Source: Aspidiotus rigidus (Eukaryota > Arthropoda > Insecta > Hemiptera > Diaspididae). Taken from it: a stretch of 64,000 bases of DNA. Shown here piece after piece: positions 12,918 to 25,020 of this stretch. The DNA lies in assembly GCA_035079385.1 (NCBI GenBank), contig JAVHKY010000054.1:6549501-6613500 (forward strand), given 5' to 3'. The notes under the pieces were generated by a model that was not told where the DNA came from, ran no database searches, and worked only from the letters and a program-made list of their open reading frames with translations. Every line of letters starts with the position of its first letter. The first letter of the stretch is position 1. A program made the position numbers and the translations under genes.

Positions 12918-13179
12918 AATAACAGGATGTGACTTCTTTAGTTTCTAATTTGATAAAGTACTACGTTTTATTTCATGATTTTACAATTTGTCAAAAGCCC
13001 GTCTGGCATTTTATTGAGAGCCTAGTCATTTTATATACTACCTAGGCATTTTAATTATTATTATTTGTAATTTTATAATTTGTCTAAAATGCAGTTTCAT
13101 TTAATAAAATGACTAGTCAATTTATTAAATGACGGTATTTCACTATTTGACGGTAACATATACATATAAGGCTATATTT

Positions 13180-13745
13180 TAGGCTTATAAGATTTTTTTT
13201 GTCCGCGAATCTTCTCCGAAACTACTGGATGGATTTTTTCTAGACTTAGGCAAGTTATAGTTTGATATCTGAAGATGTGCACTGGCAATTTTTTCGAGCT
13301 TTGAGTGAACTTAATTGATGGTAATTCATCAATTCATTTCCAGTTGAGTTGATACGATTCTGTAGGTTACGGTTAATCATATTGAAGTAGGATATTGAAA
13401 GGGGTTATTTAAAAAAATAGTTTCGCAGCAAGGTGGACAAGAGGAGGGGGCAATGAATTTTCTTGAGACGTTTTGTACATTTTAGATCACTTTTACCTGT
13501 AGTCTAAAATGAATTCAGGTTTCTTTATTGGATTATTGGTACTTTTACTCTGTTATCAGTTGGGTGATGGACTTCATAAACTGAGTTTTATTGGTCATTC
13601 TACAAATATCTGGGTTAATCGATAGGTGATTGATGTTTATAATCTAAATAGTGGGAGTAACTCTCCTAATGAGTTTTGAATTGTGAGAGAAAAAGTCGTG
13701 TACTACTCACGCGACTGCTCAAGTTTTTTTTCCCTGATAGTTCCT
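13180..13745 (-). repeat. Continuation of the decayed non-LTR element
   Basis: 13190-13300 is another GTCCGCG...GATGTGCACTG unit. 13435-13740 matches 39350-39650 block by block: the GAGACGTTTTGTA segment, the CAGGTTTC(T/C)TTATTGGATTAT segment, and the GTCGTGTACTACTCACGCGACTG segment at the end. The region therefore belongs to the same non-LTR family, and the Ginger-like element splits it. Confidence 0.65.
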
Positions 13746-13814
13746 TTTGTATGTAGCTCGAAGGATGAAATTTTTCCAAGTCCCCTTCAAAAATAGGTCC
13801 CTACGATAGACATA

Positions 13815-15450
13815 TAGTTTAAATATACAAATTTTGTATCTCAATTTTATCTTTAATTTGAGCCATATCCGAAGTTTCTACGACTTTTCTGAGTCGAGTT
13901 ATGGACCGAAATGTGCCGAAATTTTACGGCAGGGGTTCCCAAAGTTGTGAATTACCGAAAAACAATTTTCCATGATTGAAAGAATCGCGTGATCTTCAAA
14001 GTGTTCCCCAGTCCTGGAGTAAAATTTAGCGCTGAATCCGAATAAGATTGTTAAAGAATTTTGCGAAGCATCAAAATGGGTCAGGCCCAAAAAGGGTCAA
14101 AATTTCCCCAAAATGATAAAACCGCCTAATCTTCGAAGTTTTTCGCGATTCTGAGATAAAATTTATTGCTGAATCTGAATGAAATTGTTAAAAAGTTCTG
14201 CGAAGTACCAAAATGGGTTAATGGGCCCAGAAAGTGTCAAAATTTCCCCAAAATGATGAAACCGCCTAATCTTCGAAGTTTTCCTCAATTTTGAGATAAA
14301 AATTAGCGCTGAATCTGAATAAAATTGTTGAAAAATTCTGCGAAGCACCAAAATGGGTTTATGGGCCCAAAAAGAGTCAAAATATCCCCAAAATGATAAA
14401 ATCGTTCAACCTTCAAAGTTTTTCTCGATTCTGAGATAAAATTTATTGCTGAATCTAAATAAAATTGTTAAAAAATTCCGCAAAGAACCAAAATGGGTTA
14501 ATGGCCCTGAAAAGGTCAACATTTTTTCCCCCTTTGATCATACGCAGAGCCCTAGTCGATCTCTCACTGCGAACCTTCAACGGAAGGTGAATTTGTCGTC
14601 CCCTCCACTCCCCAAATGAGGAGAATTTCTGCAATTTCCTCTTTCGGATCTGTCACCCGAAGCTGGTCGATCTCTCACTCCGTGAGCACTCAACGGCAGA
14701 AGAACTTGTCGACATTCCTTCCATCCCCTGAATCAACAATTTTACTGCAGAATGAAAAAAATTTTTTCATTTTTCATTTGGGAGATCATCTAGGGCCATT
14801 TCAGTATTTTTTTTCGGACTCGACGCTAAATTTTACTTCAGAATTGAAAACGACTTTTGAAGATTACGCAAAGTTTTCATCTTGGAGGAATTTTGATTCT
14901 CTTTGAGCTCATCAACCCATTTTGGTGCTCCAAAGTATTTTTCAAGCATTTTTTTCAAACTCAGCGCGAATTTCCACTTGAAAATTGGAAGTTTGAACGA
15001 TTTTCCAATCTGGGGAAATTTTGAGCCTTTTTGGGACATTAACCCATTTCGGTGCTTCGAAGGATTTCTTAAACATTTTTTTCGGACTCAGCGCGAAATT
15101 ATCAAATTACAATTCAAACGTTTGGACGATTTTCCTACTTGGGAAAATTTTGATCCTTTTTGGGCCCATTAACCCATTTTGCTGCTTCTTAGGATTTTGT
15201 TACTATTTTTTTCGCTTTTCCCGTCCAAATTCACTCAAGAAACAATAATTTGATTATTAAAGTTTTCGAAATTCAGCACAATACTGCGAATTAATTAATA
15301 TTTAAGCCCTATTTTGGGAACCCTGGCGATTTGGTGAATTTTCGGCACATTTTGGTCCATACCTCGGCTCAGAAAAGTCGTCGAAACTTCGGATATGGCT
15401 CAAATTAAAGATAAAATTCAGATACAAAATTTGTACATTTAAAATATACG
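13815..15450. mobile_element. 1.6-kb foldback element with inverted tandem arrays
   Basis: The outer arms (about 13815-13930 and 15300-15450) are inverted copies; both contain AATTTGAGCCATATCCGAAG and TTTTCTGAGTCGAG-like blocks. Inside the left arm, a unit of about 125 bp is repeated roughly four times (13950-14520); its landmarks are CCAAAATGGGTTAATGGGCC, CAAAATTTCCCC and GCTGAATCTGAAT. The right arm (14760-15250) carries about three copies of the same unit in reverse. Such paired arms of tandem repeats define foldback transposons. No transposase is visible. No target duplication could be placed with certainty. Confidence 0.75.
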
Positions 15451-17992
15451 TCCAACGTTTTGCGTTTTCGCGCTACAACAGATTTAGCGCAAACTCCCAT
15501 ATAACTGGTAACATCTTTCTGGTCCATCCTAAGGAACAAGGTTTCGTTACGGTTTTTTGAGACAATTTTCCAAGGATAATCCCAATTTTAAAAGCATTTA
15601 AAATGCTAAAAAACACGAGCAATTTTCTTATATTTTGCAAATTTTTATATTCTCTATCTTGGATATCGATAGGAAAAACATTGAAGTCACAAGCCTTTGA
15701 CAGAAAATTTCTACGTTCTTCTGAACGTTGAGTATTTTGAAAATAGGATTTTATGACATTTCTATCGTATATGTGCAGTTCATGGTTGTCTTAGTAGTTG
15801 TACTACCGAAATGAGAATCAAAGTGTCAGCGCCAAACGATATTTCATATTATTTTACCCTAAATCGCAAGCACCAGCAGTACCGATGGTAATTTTCGTTA
15901 TGGGTAGATGACTGCGTGAACAAAATATTCAGCGATGTAGAGCTCCAATATTATAATGATGCCATATAGTTTGTCCATTTCGGTACGTTTATCCGTGAGA
16001 CGTACTTCCCAGCCGCATAATATGAACACATTGTTGTTTAGATAGTCGTCCTCTACGCAAATTCCTTTTTGCATTTTGTGGAAAGAGGAATTATCGTTTA
16101 ATGAACTATTTTTCGCGACCAAAATTGCATTTGAAAGAGTTCCCATGTTCACGTTTCCAGCGTGTATACTATAAAAGCTATTTCATTATGATAATGTTTT
16201 TATTCCAGAGGGAAAAACTGCGACACAAAAAATACATGTATTTACGGCGTAGCATATGCTACTACGTTTAAAAATGAATAATATAATCAAAATTATTATT
16301 GACGTTTACTCATTGATTAATTTTGTCTCCCTGGCTGCGCCATTATAATGTCGTTAAAATTAGACGTCACGTCAAGATGTCTGCCCGAATGAAGGATACA
16401 TTGTACGGCGGGAGTCTTTTGTCTACATTTTTAGAGATGTAAATACATAGTTCTTGAAGACGCTGACTTGAGACTCGTATTTAATAGTAGAGAAAGAGAA
16501 ATATGTACTAAGCTGTTCATTGAAAGACCCACCTTGGAGCGAATTTGAAAAACATGCTTACATGGTTTCTCAATGTGGTTCTAATTTCTACAATCGAACT
16601 GACCCCCTTTGTCGTTATATTTTTAACTCACTCCACAAAATTATGAAATCAACTACAGGTATTACTCGGCTGTTCGTGCAATCGATTTCTATTGATATTA
16701 TAATGCTCGGCGAAGAATCATCAGAAAAATACCATAAAATGGTGATCTAATCCGTATTATTATTATAATCGAGTTAAACCTCAAATTGAAATAGTGCGTA
16801 TCAGCTCGGTTAGCTTCCGAATAATAGGGAGGAGAAGAAGAATGATAGAATGACGAGCGATGTCGAATAATTTGGTTGAAAAATGGGTAAGTATGAGAAA
16901 CTACTTATACGAGTACATTCGCCGTATAATTTATTTCGTCTTCGTTTTGAGTGCGGTAAACCCATACTTAGCTGTTCAATTGTAAGAGGTATTATTATCC
17001 CGACCATTAACCAGATGTAGATGGGATTTGGATTTTCAAGAAACGCGGCCTTTCACGCATTCAAATATATACGCTTTAAATATGTACCACTTCCTACATT
17101 GTATATATGCGCTTCGTAGCCATAATGTGTTCGGTATTTATTAGAAAAATTCGGACCTCGAAGATATCTACTTACAGGGAAAGAATAGACTCTTTTCAAG
17201 TTCGCGGAGAAGAACGTCTTGTAGGCTCTCATAATTTCAATTGTGTATACGTGATTTAAATCGTTGAATAGTCTCGATTTAAATAAACAGAAAGCTTGTA
17301 TTATTTTACTTTTAAATTTTGGATTCGTATTTATAAGCTCCCTCATACGTCCGTTGAGCATATTACTGTACTAGTTGAGTAGCGACCAGCTTGTGCTGAT
17401 TATTTTTACTAACTTGAGTTGCACTCATGGAAGATAGGGGGGGTGGTCTACTATCTCTACATATTTGGAGGGCATCGTTCCAAACGATACAAAGAAAAGG
17501 TTTCCTATCAACTTGGTGCGAACGATCCGGCGCGGCTCAATTTGGCATCAAAAACAAAAATGAAAATTGAATAGGAACCTTGAATGGTTGCTGTTGGAAT
17601 GGTCATTCAAACTTCCTCACCTAGATCCCTAATTGCTCTCTCGTCCGGAATATTTTGAAGATTGTAAGCGGTAATGAACTTTGGTTTTGTATTATATTTT
17701 CCTAAGAATTCAATCCACAAATTAGGGCTAAACTGTCCGGCGTTAAGAGATGGAACCGGTTTTACAAGTTTGCCGCCAAGACCATCATAAGTCTATTACA
17801 CACTTCATTTTTCAATGGGGAATAATTAAACGCACGCTCTAAAGAAGAGATGAGCACAGCTAATAATGAAAAAATAAAACAGCTAATTCGAAAGGAATCA
17901 CTATCTTTTCAATACACATCCACAGCAAATTACAAACATCTATTTCTGTAATCGAAGCTTCATTTTTATGAGTCACCTAACTTCAAATAGAA
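15451..17992. other. Anonymous intergenic DNA
   Basis: Short frames occur (15898-16152 minus, 16520-16750 plus, 17053-17361 minus), but none shows a recognisable domain or splice pattern. No repeats of note were found. Confidence 0.4.
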
Positions 17993-18274
17993 ATGTTCTT
18001 TGACGAATTTGTAGAATACAATTACAGCATATGGTTCATTGATATCAATCGTCATTCAGTTTATGAGTCGTGCTCGTGCCCCATATTCCTGAAGGAATCA
18101 TGTTGTAAACATTCCCTGGGCATGCTTATACGACTGAAGCTGGTAGATGTGCCAACAGAGGCGAAGAACGTACCCTTAGGACGAAAACGAAAACGAGGTC
18201 GCCCGTCTTCTCGTTCAATAAAATGTTACACGGGTACCGGTACCTATAACTGTTCAACAATTTGTGTATTTTGA
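17993..18274 (+). pseudogene. MULE transposase C-terminal fragment with SWIM zinc finger
   Basis: This 93-codon frame contains a SWIM-type zinc finger, CxC...CxH (residues S-C-S-C-P then C-C-K-H, around codons 27-40). It is followed by R-L-K-L-V-D-V-P-T-E-A-K-N-V-P-L-G and a basic K-R-K-R-G-R-P tail. A SWIM finger followed by a basic K-R-K-R-G-R-P-type tail is seen at the C-terminus of Mutator-like (MULE/Phantom) transposases in animals. The catalytic MULE core is not seen upstream within the window, so this is a 5'-truncated relic. There is no sign of expression or of a host gene around it. Confidence 0.62.
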
Positions 18275-19930
18275 TTGTAATGAAACCTTTTTTTTTAATT
18301 TTTTGTTTAATTTGATTTTTTTTTTTTTTTTCATGTATAATGTACTGATTTGATGTTCTCCGTATTTTCAGACGTTCAATATAATTTTTAGCTTCGTGTT
18401 TGCATTATTTACTTTGGATACTCATTATTAGCTGTTCTATGTTTGTTTCGGCGTGCTAAGCATTTAAAAGCTGCTGATGTATATATTTTTAGCTGTGCTG
18501 ATAAATCACACCCTTTTTCAATTCTCTCACTGTCTCCATTATCTTCCTACAGAAAGGGTCGGTCCTCTGAGGAGTCCTTAAATTTTCAAACAAAGTGCAC
18601 AACAACTTGAGTGCCTCATGATCACAACTATCCAATCAATTCAAACTTTTCTTCACAGGACGCTTTATAATTTTAACAATTGTTAATTCACCAACTAATC
18701 TTACTCATTTATGCTCAACTCATCATTCATGTAACAGAAATGAAGAAAATTTAAGAAAAGTAAAATAAATGAAAATTTCAGCTTTCAACTTGTAAATTGA
18801 ACGAAATTTTTGAATTGAAACTTCCAGCTTTCAAATAACCTAACTTAAGAAAAGAGAAAAAGTTAATTATGGACCGAGGGAGGAGATTTAGCTGAAATTA
18901 ATTCAAAAAGTGAGAACTAATTCATGAAAGAAAACTGAAAATAGCATGGATAGCGGGTTTTCCACTAGAACTGTAGAAAATGTAATTATGGCCGCCCGTC
19001 CACTAGGAGCGCCACAATTGACAAACTTGGAAAGGGGATCAGATAATTTTCCCGTTAGGTTTGGATATTGATTGAATAATCTCAAAATGACTCAAGAACA
19101 AAGTCATTTAGCGGGAGAAATTGAGAGAGCAAAATTTACATAGTGTAAAATTTCCTGCAAGTCACTTTCTCACAACAATTGTGATTAATTCAGAAACGTC
19201 ATGAATGATTGGCTTAAGCTAAAATTCAAACCGTTGTTATTTTCAAGTTTCAAGTCAGCTATGATTTTTCTCAAGACTGCTTTAAGCTTAAAATCAACCA
19301 AAAGCTAATGTGATTGACTTAAACTTGAGTCCTGTATTTTTTTTTCTTGTATCCGGTTTACTTCCCTCCGAAATCGGTTTATTCCGCTCCGGGATAAGCT
19401 GAAGGCCAAACTTTATCAAGTCGATTGGGAAGGGTTGACAATGTCTATAAGTTCAAGTTGATGTAAGAATCAATAGAAAGCCTTAAGCCAAAGTTCAAGC
19501 CAATGACGATTGTCTTGACATCCCTGGATCATTAATTTGATAAATTCGAGGTAAGCTTCCGCCCACTATCCGTAATGCCAATCGATTGTCTCGTTTCCGT
19601 TGTACGCGATACTAGCGCTGACCGACCTGGATGGCCGTCAAGGTGTCAACATTTGTTGGTATATGGAAAATGTAAGAAAGTTCAAACTAGTAGTAGTAGA
19701 TTTCTTTATTATTTCATGAAAAACAAAAGCTACCTATTGAGATAAAAGAACTTGGAGGAACGAAATTCACGAGAAAATTATCAACGCAGAGGAAAAAGAG
19801 GTCTTCCATTCCTCTTGAAATCTGTGTGATCGAAAGCGTCATGATTTCTCTAATGTCTGTATATGGGCGGTGGGGGCTTATTCACTCCGGCTGTGTTGGA
19901 GGGGCCTCGGGGTCATGGCTGATGACGTCA
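18275..19930. other. Anonymous intergenic DNA
   Basis: Poly-T stretches occur near 18290-18340. No gene or obvious transposon end could be recognised. Confidence 0.4.
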
Positions 19931-19965
19931 CCAGTTGATGAGGGAAGCCTAGACCTAGCATAAAA

Positions 19966-20634
19966 CTAGTGTAAAGGAGGCTTAGATCTAGTATAGGCCC
20001 GGTATAAAAGGAGGGCACAAGTTGTCTGCATTTTGGAATTGACCCAAGGGTCGAGCTTTTTTATTTCAGTACCAAGGGAATTGGGGCAGAGGAAAAGAAG
20101 AGTGAGAGCAAAGATACGAAACATGTCAAATGGTAGATGATGAAGGAGGCGGGAGAGTTCGAATTCTAGGCACAGGAAGATAGCTTGGATTTCAGCTGTT
20201 AGGATTGTGACGGAGCTGCGGCGACGGTGAGAGAAAATTTTGTTATTAATAGGATACGCAAAACTATAATTGAATCTTGAATCGTCTGCGAAGCGAAGGT
20301 GAAGATGGTGCCCGTATGTGAACTTGGTACATTTAGGAGGTGGGAGTGGTAAACGGAAGTATTGGTCGGTTTGAAAACTATTTTTGGCTGGGGTAGAAAA
20401 GTAAATAAAATAAGAATACAGTGGAATTTTATCCTTCTGGACAGGAAAAAGTTGAAGAGGAAGTAAGTTGACGCAAACTGGAATTAACAGCGATTTTTTT
20501 TTTGTAAGGGATAGACGGCCCTTACGATACTTTGGGCCCAGGGCCCACAAAAGCTGGATCCGGCCCGGCTTGCTCTCAATACTCGCTAGTAGGGTTACAA
20601 AACCAACCGAGCATTTTTCACAGTAATAATCCAT
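19966..20634 (-). pseudogene. Non-LTR retrotransposon RNase H fragment
   Basis: This 222-codon minus-strand frame carries a pattern typical of the RNase H domain of non-LTR retrotransposons. An F-A-D-D-S-R-F segment stands where Y-T-D-G-S-R is expected. About 35 residues later comes T-I-L-T-A-E-I-Q-A-I-F-L-C-L-E, the conserved T-A-E-x-x-A-I helix, and then an L-S-R-L segment. The following D-S segment is not preserved. No reverse transcriptase is found next to it. The downstream edge (19940-20000) runs into the AGCCTAGACCTAG repeat family. A chance frame is possible but less likely given the length and the motif order. Confidence 0.45.
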
Positions 20635-21931
20635 TAGGGGGGGGGGCGAGAAAACTAAGAGCAGTAGTACTATCTTACTAAATCGATGGAAAAACAGAAA
20701 AGAGAGCGAATAAAAAAAGTTGACCCAAAAAACGTATCAACTGATTGCTGTCAAATACTAAAGTGACTACCTATAAGTCATCAACAGAAAGTCAATTAAT
20801 TAACCCCAATAAACTTTGACTGAACTTCAGACCAAACATCCGTCCGTTTAAACATTCCGTTTTTTTCGACAAAAATAGAAACCATAAAAGATCTATGAAA
20901 GTGTGCAAACTTCATTTCCTCCAGTTTGATGTCCACTGTGAGTGGCGTGAGTAGCTAACAAAAAAGTTTACAAAATAACGTATTTATTGTTCTCACGATA
21001 CTAATTAAAATCTCAAAAGGGAATAAAGTGACCACTCTCGAGCCCAAATTCGTTCCGATTTAACAATAAAAATCACTCTGCGAGGAAAACACCGGAAAAT
21101 TGTTCCCGAACGTTATTTAATTTGGTTGTTGTCGTTTCGAATCACGAGCTCGCGTCGTTCTACCGGACTTCGGATACGTAATTTAATTATGTGAAAGGAA
21201 GAAAACGAGAACTGAAAAAGAATGAGGAAAAGTAGAAAACGAAAGTTACGCCCAAAATAGTACTACTTTTATATTCGCCATCCGGAAATGTGTAGTCGTC
21301 AAATTATAGTGGGTCTATCATTATTTGTAATCGAATCTAGTAATTGAGAAGTATACAACTTTCAGAGAATCAGAGGAGATACAACATACAGTTATTCATT
21401 TGAAAATTTGGAGCGAAAGTCTATTCACAATTCTCAAAAGAAAGAGAGAGAAAAAAGTATGCAATTATTAGCTCGTACATTGGTATTTCATACGTAGAGA
21501 CTTGCATATGTCGCAGAAAGAACCCAATGAATTATGGAAACTCAGGAGACTTATTGTGACAGAAAGAAGCCCGAAATTGAGAAAGATACCTTCGAGTTCA
21601 TCAAACTTCAATAAACTAACCACCATCTCGATTAGATTATTTTGAGAAGAAGACAGCCGGCGGGGCATTTTAACGAAGGAGACTTCAATCTTACAACTCG
21701 TTCAGGCAGAACCGAAATTAGGGCTACGTCGGAAAGAGGAATAGAATTTACATGGACGTCTAAGCTTTGGCAGATCTTTACAATTTCTTTTTGGAGGAGG
21801 TGAATTCTTTTCAAAATACATTTAAAAGATTATTTCACACGAAATAAAATTCTACATGTCTTTTTTTGAGGGAAGGAGGAGGGGCTCGTCCATGACTTTG
21901 TGTGTGTGCGTGTGATAAATAAAACAAAAAC
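20635..21931. other. Anonymous intergenic DNA
   Basis: There is a short G8 run at 20637-20648. No gene was recognised. The frames on both strands are short. Confidence 0.4.
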
Positions 21932-22740
21932 TTGATGTGCTACCGAGCAATATCTCTTCTGAAGCACAATGAAGAAAAGAGGAAAAAACTAAAGCAGATC
22001 GCAGTAGCAAATGACTACTCTAGAGGTGTGGTTCAAGGAGTCGTCGGGAGAACGGAAGCAAAGAAGGAAACCAAAGACAGCACAGCAAGAAAGTACTCCA
22101 GATCAGTACCATACATAGGAAGGTTCACGGACAAGGTGATAAAGGCATTCAGCTGTTATGATATGAATGTAGACATTCATAACATCCACCCATGATGAGA
22201 AGAATGAGCAACGACCAAATGGACAAAACGAACGTGGGAAGCTTGAGCGTAGTGTACAAGCTAAGTTGCGAATATTAAACTGGCAGAAAGTTTGACATCA
22301 GGAGACATGAGCACAAAACATCAAGGGGAAAAAAAGATGGCAAGTCATTATTTGGCAAACACTGCAACAAAGAACAGCACAATGGTGACGGAATATTTGA
22401 ACTTACATATGTAAAAAACCACATGAAGAGAAAAAAACTCTGGGAACAGATTGAGATTGCAACGGCAAAAAGGAGAAAAACTAGTCCAAACCATGTAAGC
22501 TTGTTTGACGGTGGAAGATTATCTGGCTTGATGATGGGATAAGACAGGAAAAACCCAACCAATAGGATGACAGCAAACCTGGTAAGAAACACAGATCATA
22601 GGTGGATGAACCAATCACAACGCAGTATCCTTGTAGTTAATCAGATCACAGTATTAGAGTTGCTTTAGGTCTCGTTCCTGAGTAGTGATACAACTGATAA
22701 TGGGGTAACACTCGAAAGTACTTTTGTAATCTAAGTAATT
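21932..22740 (+). pseudogene. Decayed Penelope-like element, 3' end with GIY-YIG region
   Basis: The first frame (21932-22195) has the segment E-E-K-R-K-K-L-K-Q-I-A, then a Y-I-G-R-F-T-D-K-V-I-K stretch, as in the linker between reverse transcriptase and endonuclease of Penelope-like elements. Downstream, in other frames, comes V-Y-K-L-S-C (start of the GIY-YIG fold), then T-G-R-K-F-D-I-R-R-H-E-H-K (the R-x-x-E-H helix), then K-x-L-W-E-Q-I-E-I. Frameshifts separate these pieces and the Y-I-G strand itself is damaged. It is clearly a different lineage from the copies at 48-51 kb. A GTAACACTCGAAAGTAC tail and an AATAAA (22740) follow. Confidence 0.55.
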
Positions 22741-22749
22741 AATAAAGTA

Positions 22750-24489
22750 GAACTGTACACTTGAAATCTTTTTCAATTTTCAGGGTTCTAGATCTGCTTA
22801 CACCTCGTCACATTCAATATGAGTTCCAATGACGTAACTGAAAAAAGATGTCAGGCGAATACCAACTCACAAAGTGAAACACCGAAATGGCTTGAAAACG
22901 ATGCTAATCTAAAATAAATGCTTATTCAAAGTCAGCTGATAAAAGTTAATGAGACTCCGCTGATCTTCTTGATAGATGACGACTTTTTATATTATCACGT
23001 CTTTGTGATCTGCATATCAACGGTGATGGACCTTTAGAGAGAGTCTACATCATCCCAGGTCGAAGACGGATAGAGATATGAAAATTATGGTAGACGCATC
23101 AAAAAGTCACTCGATTTAATGTTTCCAACAACTCTAGACTAAGAGACCGAAATACTTAAATTTTCAGGAAAAGATTTAAAATCTCACACTGCACTCATGA
23201 GTTTCACTTCAAAGAAGACTTCCGACAAGTATCCAACAAATTCGATCAGCTAATAATGAAAAACATCAACGCAAAGATTATACGAAATACCTGTACCAAA
23301 AGATCAACTATTGAATTTTGAAAAAGCTCAATAGACTGAATTTTTCGACATTTTGAAGAAATCGAACCAACGCGAGAAACATTTCAACAGTAAAATTGGA
23401 CAACGCTATTCCAGATTAGACATAACTGTCAATTTTCATATGTAGCTCGCACCGGAACGACGTAATGATTGGCTGATATTTTTATGTGATAGGCGTCTTA
23501 CAATTGTGACAGGTCTAACACCTAATTTTGCATGTAACGATGTTGGAATAGAAAATTACCGAGGAGTTACCATTATATGAAAAGAAAAATGTCAATCCTA
23601 AGTAGAAGAAAAACAAAAAAAGAAATAAAAACGCTGATTTCACGTTAGCGCATGTGCTTGTCGTACAAGACGCCTTTCAAACACAAAGGTATTTTATAAT
23701 ACACGAGTTTTATTCCTTATTGATTCGCAGCATAATATAGAAATCCGTTTCCTTTTGCTTTACAAGTCGAAACTAGAAGTATGAAAAAGATAGATACCTA
23801 ATTTCAAAAACGAGCATTTTGTACACGAATAAAGAATAAATGACCGAATTAGTGTATATTAACACAATCAGATGGTCGATGTAATCGATATTCCGTGTAC
23901 TTCTCTTTCCTCTCCTTTGTTAAAATAGAGCGCTATGCATGCATTTTTAGCGACCAGTCAATTAGATTACCTACACCGAATATTAGTTAATTACTTGAGA
24001 TAAAATTTATCCACTTCGATGGTATCATTAGAGTACCTACGCTTTGAGTTTCTAAACTTAAAGAAATCTAGAAAAATTTTCTACAATGACAGTCAATTTG
24101 TGATCATAATAAAACCGTATTTTACCATTTTCAAGAAGGAAATATGAAAGTCTAACACCTGGTGTAGCACCTGGTCTCTAGTTATTTTACCCATGAGTCT
24201 TAAACAGATATGAGGTTCAGTGTAAACACTAAATTACAGCGATTTCATAAATTAGAAAAGTTGCTCAAGCTCGGCAGTAATAATAGAACGGAATTTTAAT
24301 CTTCGAAAACTCTGATGAGAGATATTTCGTCGAAGATATTTCTCGAATTTGTTAATTTAATAGTTGCATATTTTCTTTCTACGGATCTACTCTTCATGGT
24401 AAAATAGTGTACAGGTATTAACAGAGAAGTCTACAGAGCTTCTAGGTGATGTGGTCTGCATAAAATAGAAAACAATAGCTGAATCTTAC
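22750..24489. other. Presumed intron of the minus-strand gene
   Basis: This lies downstream of the splice donor of the exon at 24490-25020. No acceptor plus coding exon could be recognised with confidence, so the next exon is either further left or not detectable by eye. Confidence 0.4.
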
Positions 24490-25020
24490 CTGTTTGGAAC
24501 CAGGGGATTTGCGTCCCGAATTTAATGTATCCGAATCTGTCCTTTCGAACCTTTCAAATTTGAAACTATTGCTTCGATAGAGTTCATTCTCTCGGCCCTT
24601 TCTACCATGAAATCTTTTCGTGAATATTTTCGGAGCGAGATCCATCATGTTGTTGGCGCTATTTGCCAACCAATCCTTGGCTCCGCGACTGTTCTCCCCG
24701 GAATTAAATACCCTTAAAAATTTCTTGAAAGCTGCATCCTCTCGAGCTATTTGCTTTTCTCCGTTTTCTGGTTTCATATTGCATTTCGCCCGTTGAATCT
24801 GGTTACGTTTGAAATCTCCTCGATTCGATATTGTGTAATAGGTGCTCCCATTACAATTATCGCGCAAATCGTTGCGATTAACGTACGTGTAAAAATTATC
24901 ATCTACCGAATAACGCTTATTGATCCAGGATGTAGGAACTTGATTATCATCTCTAGCTTTGGCAGTAGAATTGATGCTCTGTTTCTTGTGATGTGTCACA
25001 CGTTTCAGTACCTTATCCAT
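24490..25020 (-). CDS. First coding exon of an unrecognised gene
   Basis: An open frame of exactly 177 codons runs from an ATG at 25020 to a consensus splice donor (exon ...AAACAG, intron GTAAGATTC) at 24490/24489, ending in phase 0. The protein is polar and basic: a K-R-V-T-H-H-K-K N-terminus, an N- and Y-rich middle, a helix-like A-F-K-K-F-L-R-V-F segment around residue 100, then A-K-D-W-L-A and a C-terminal R-S-N-S-F-K-F-E-R-F-E-R. An in-frame GTG lies upstream at 25053, but the ATG is the natural start. Balanced composition, a single long frame and a clean donor argue for a real host gene. The family is not recognised. The F-K-F-E-R-F patch with serines suggests a cytoplasmic adaptor or scaffold only loosely. 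Confidence 0.6.

Larger units (their letters stand above)
11962..13157 (+). mobile_element. Ginger-like DNA transposon (internally deleted)
   Basis: The ends are long imperfect inverted repeats of about 50 bp. Both begin GTTACCGTCAAAT and share CCGTCATT and TGACTAGTCA blocks in the same order. They are flanked by ATAT on both sides (11958-11961 and 13158-13161), a plausible 4-bp target-site duplication within a TATA tract. The interior encodes a fragment resembling the C-terminus of gypsy/Ginger-type integrases. Ginger elements are cut-and-paste transposons with gypsy-like integrases and short target duplications, which fits. At 1.2 kb it lacks most of the integrase core. Confidence 0.6.

Noticed and set aside
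22275..22592. 105-codon minus-strand ORF with hydrophobic N-terminus
   Set aside because: It is antisense to the decayed Penelope-like endonuclease region.
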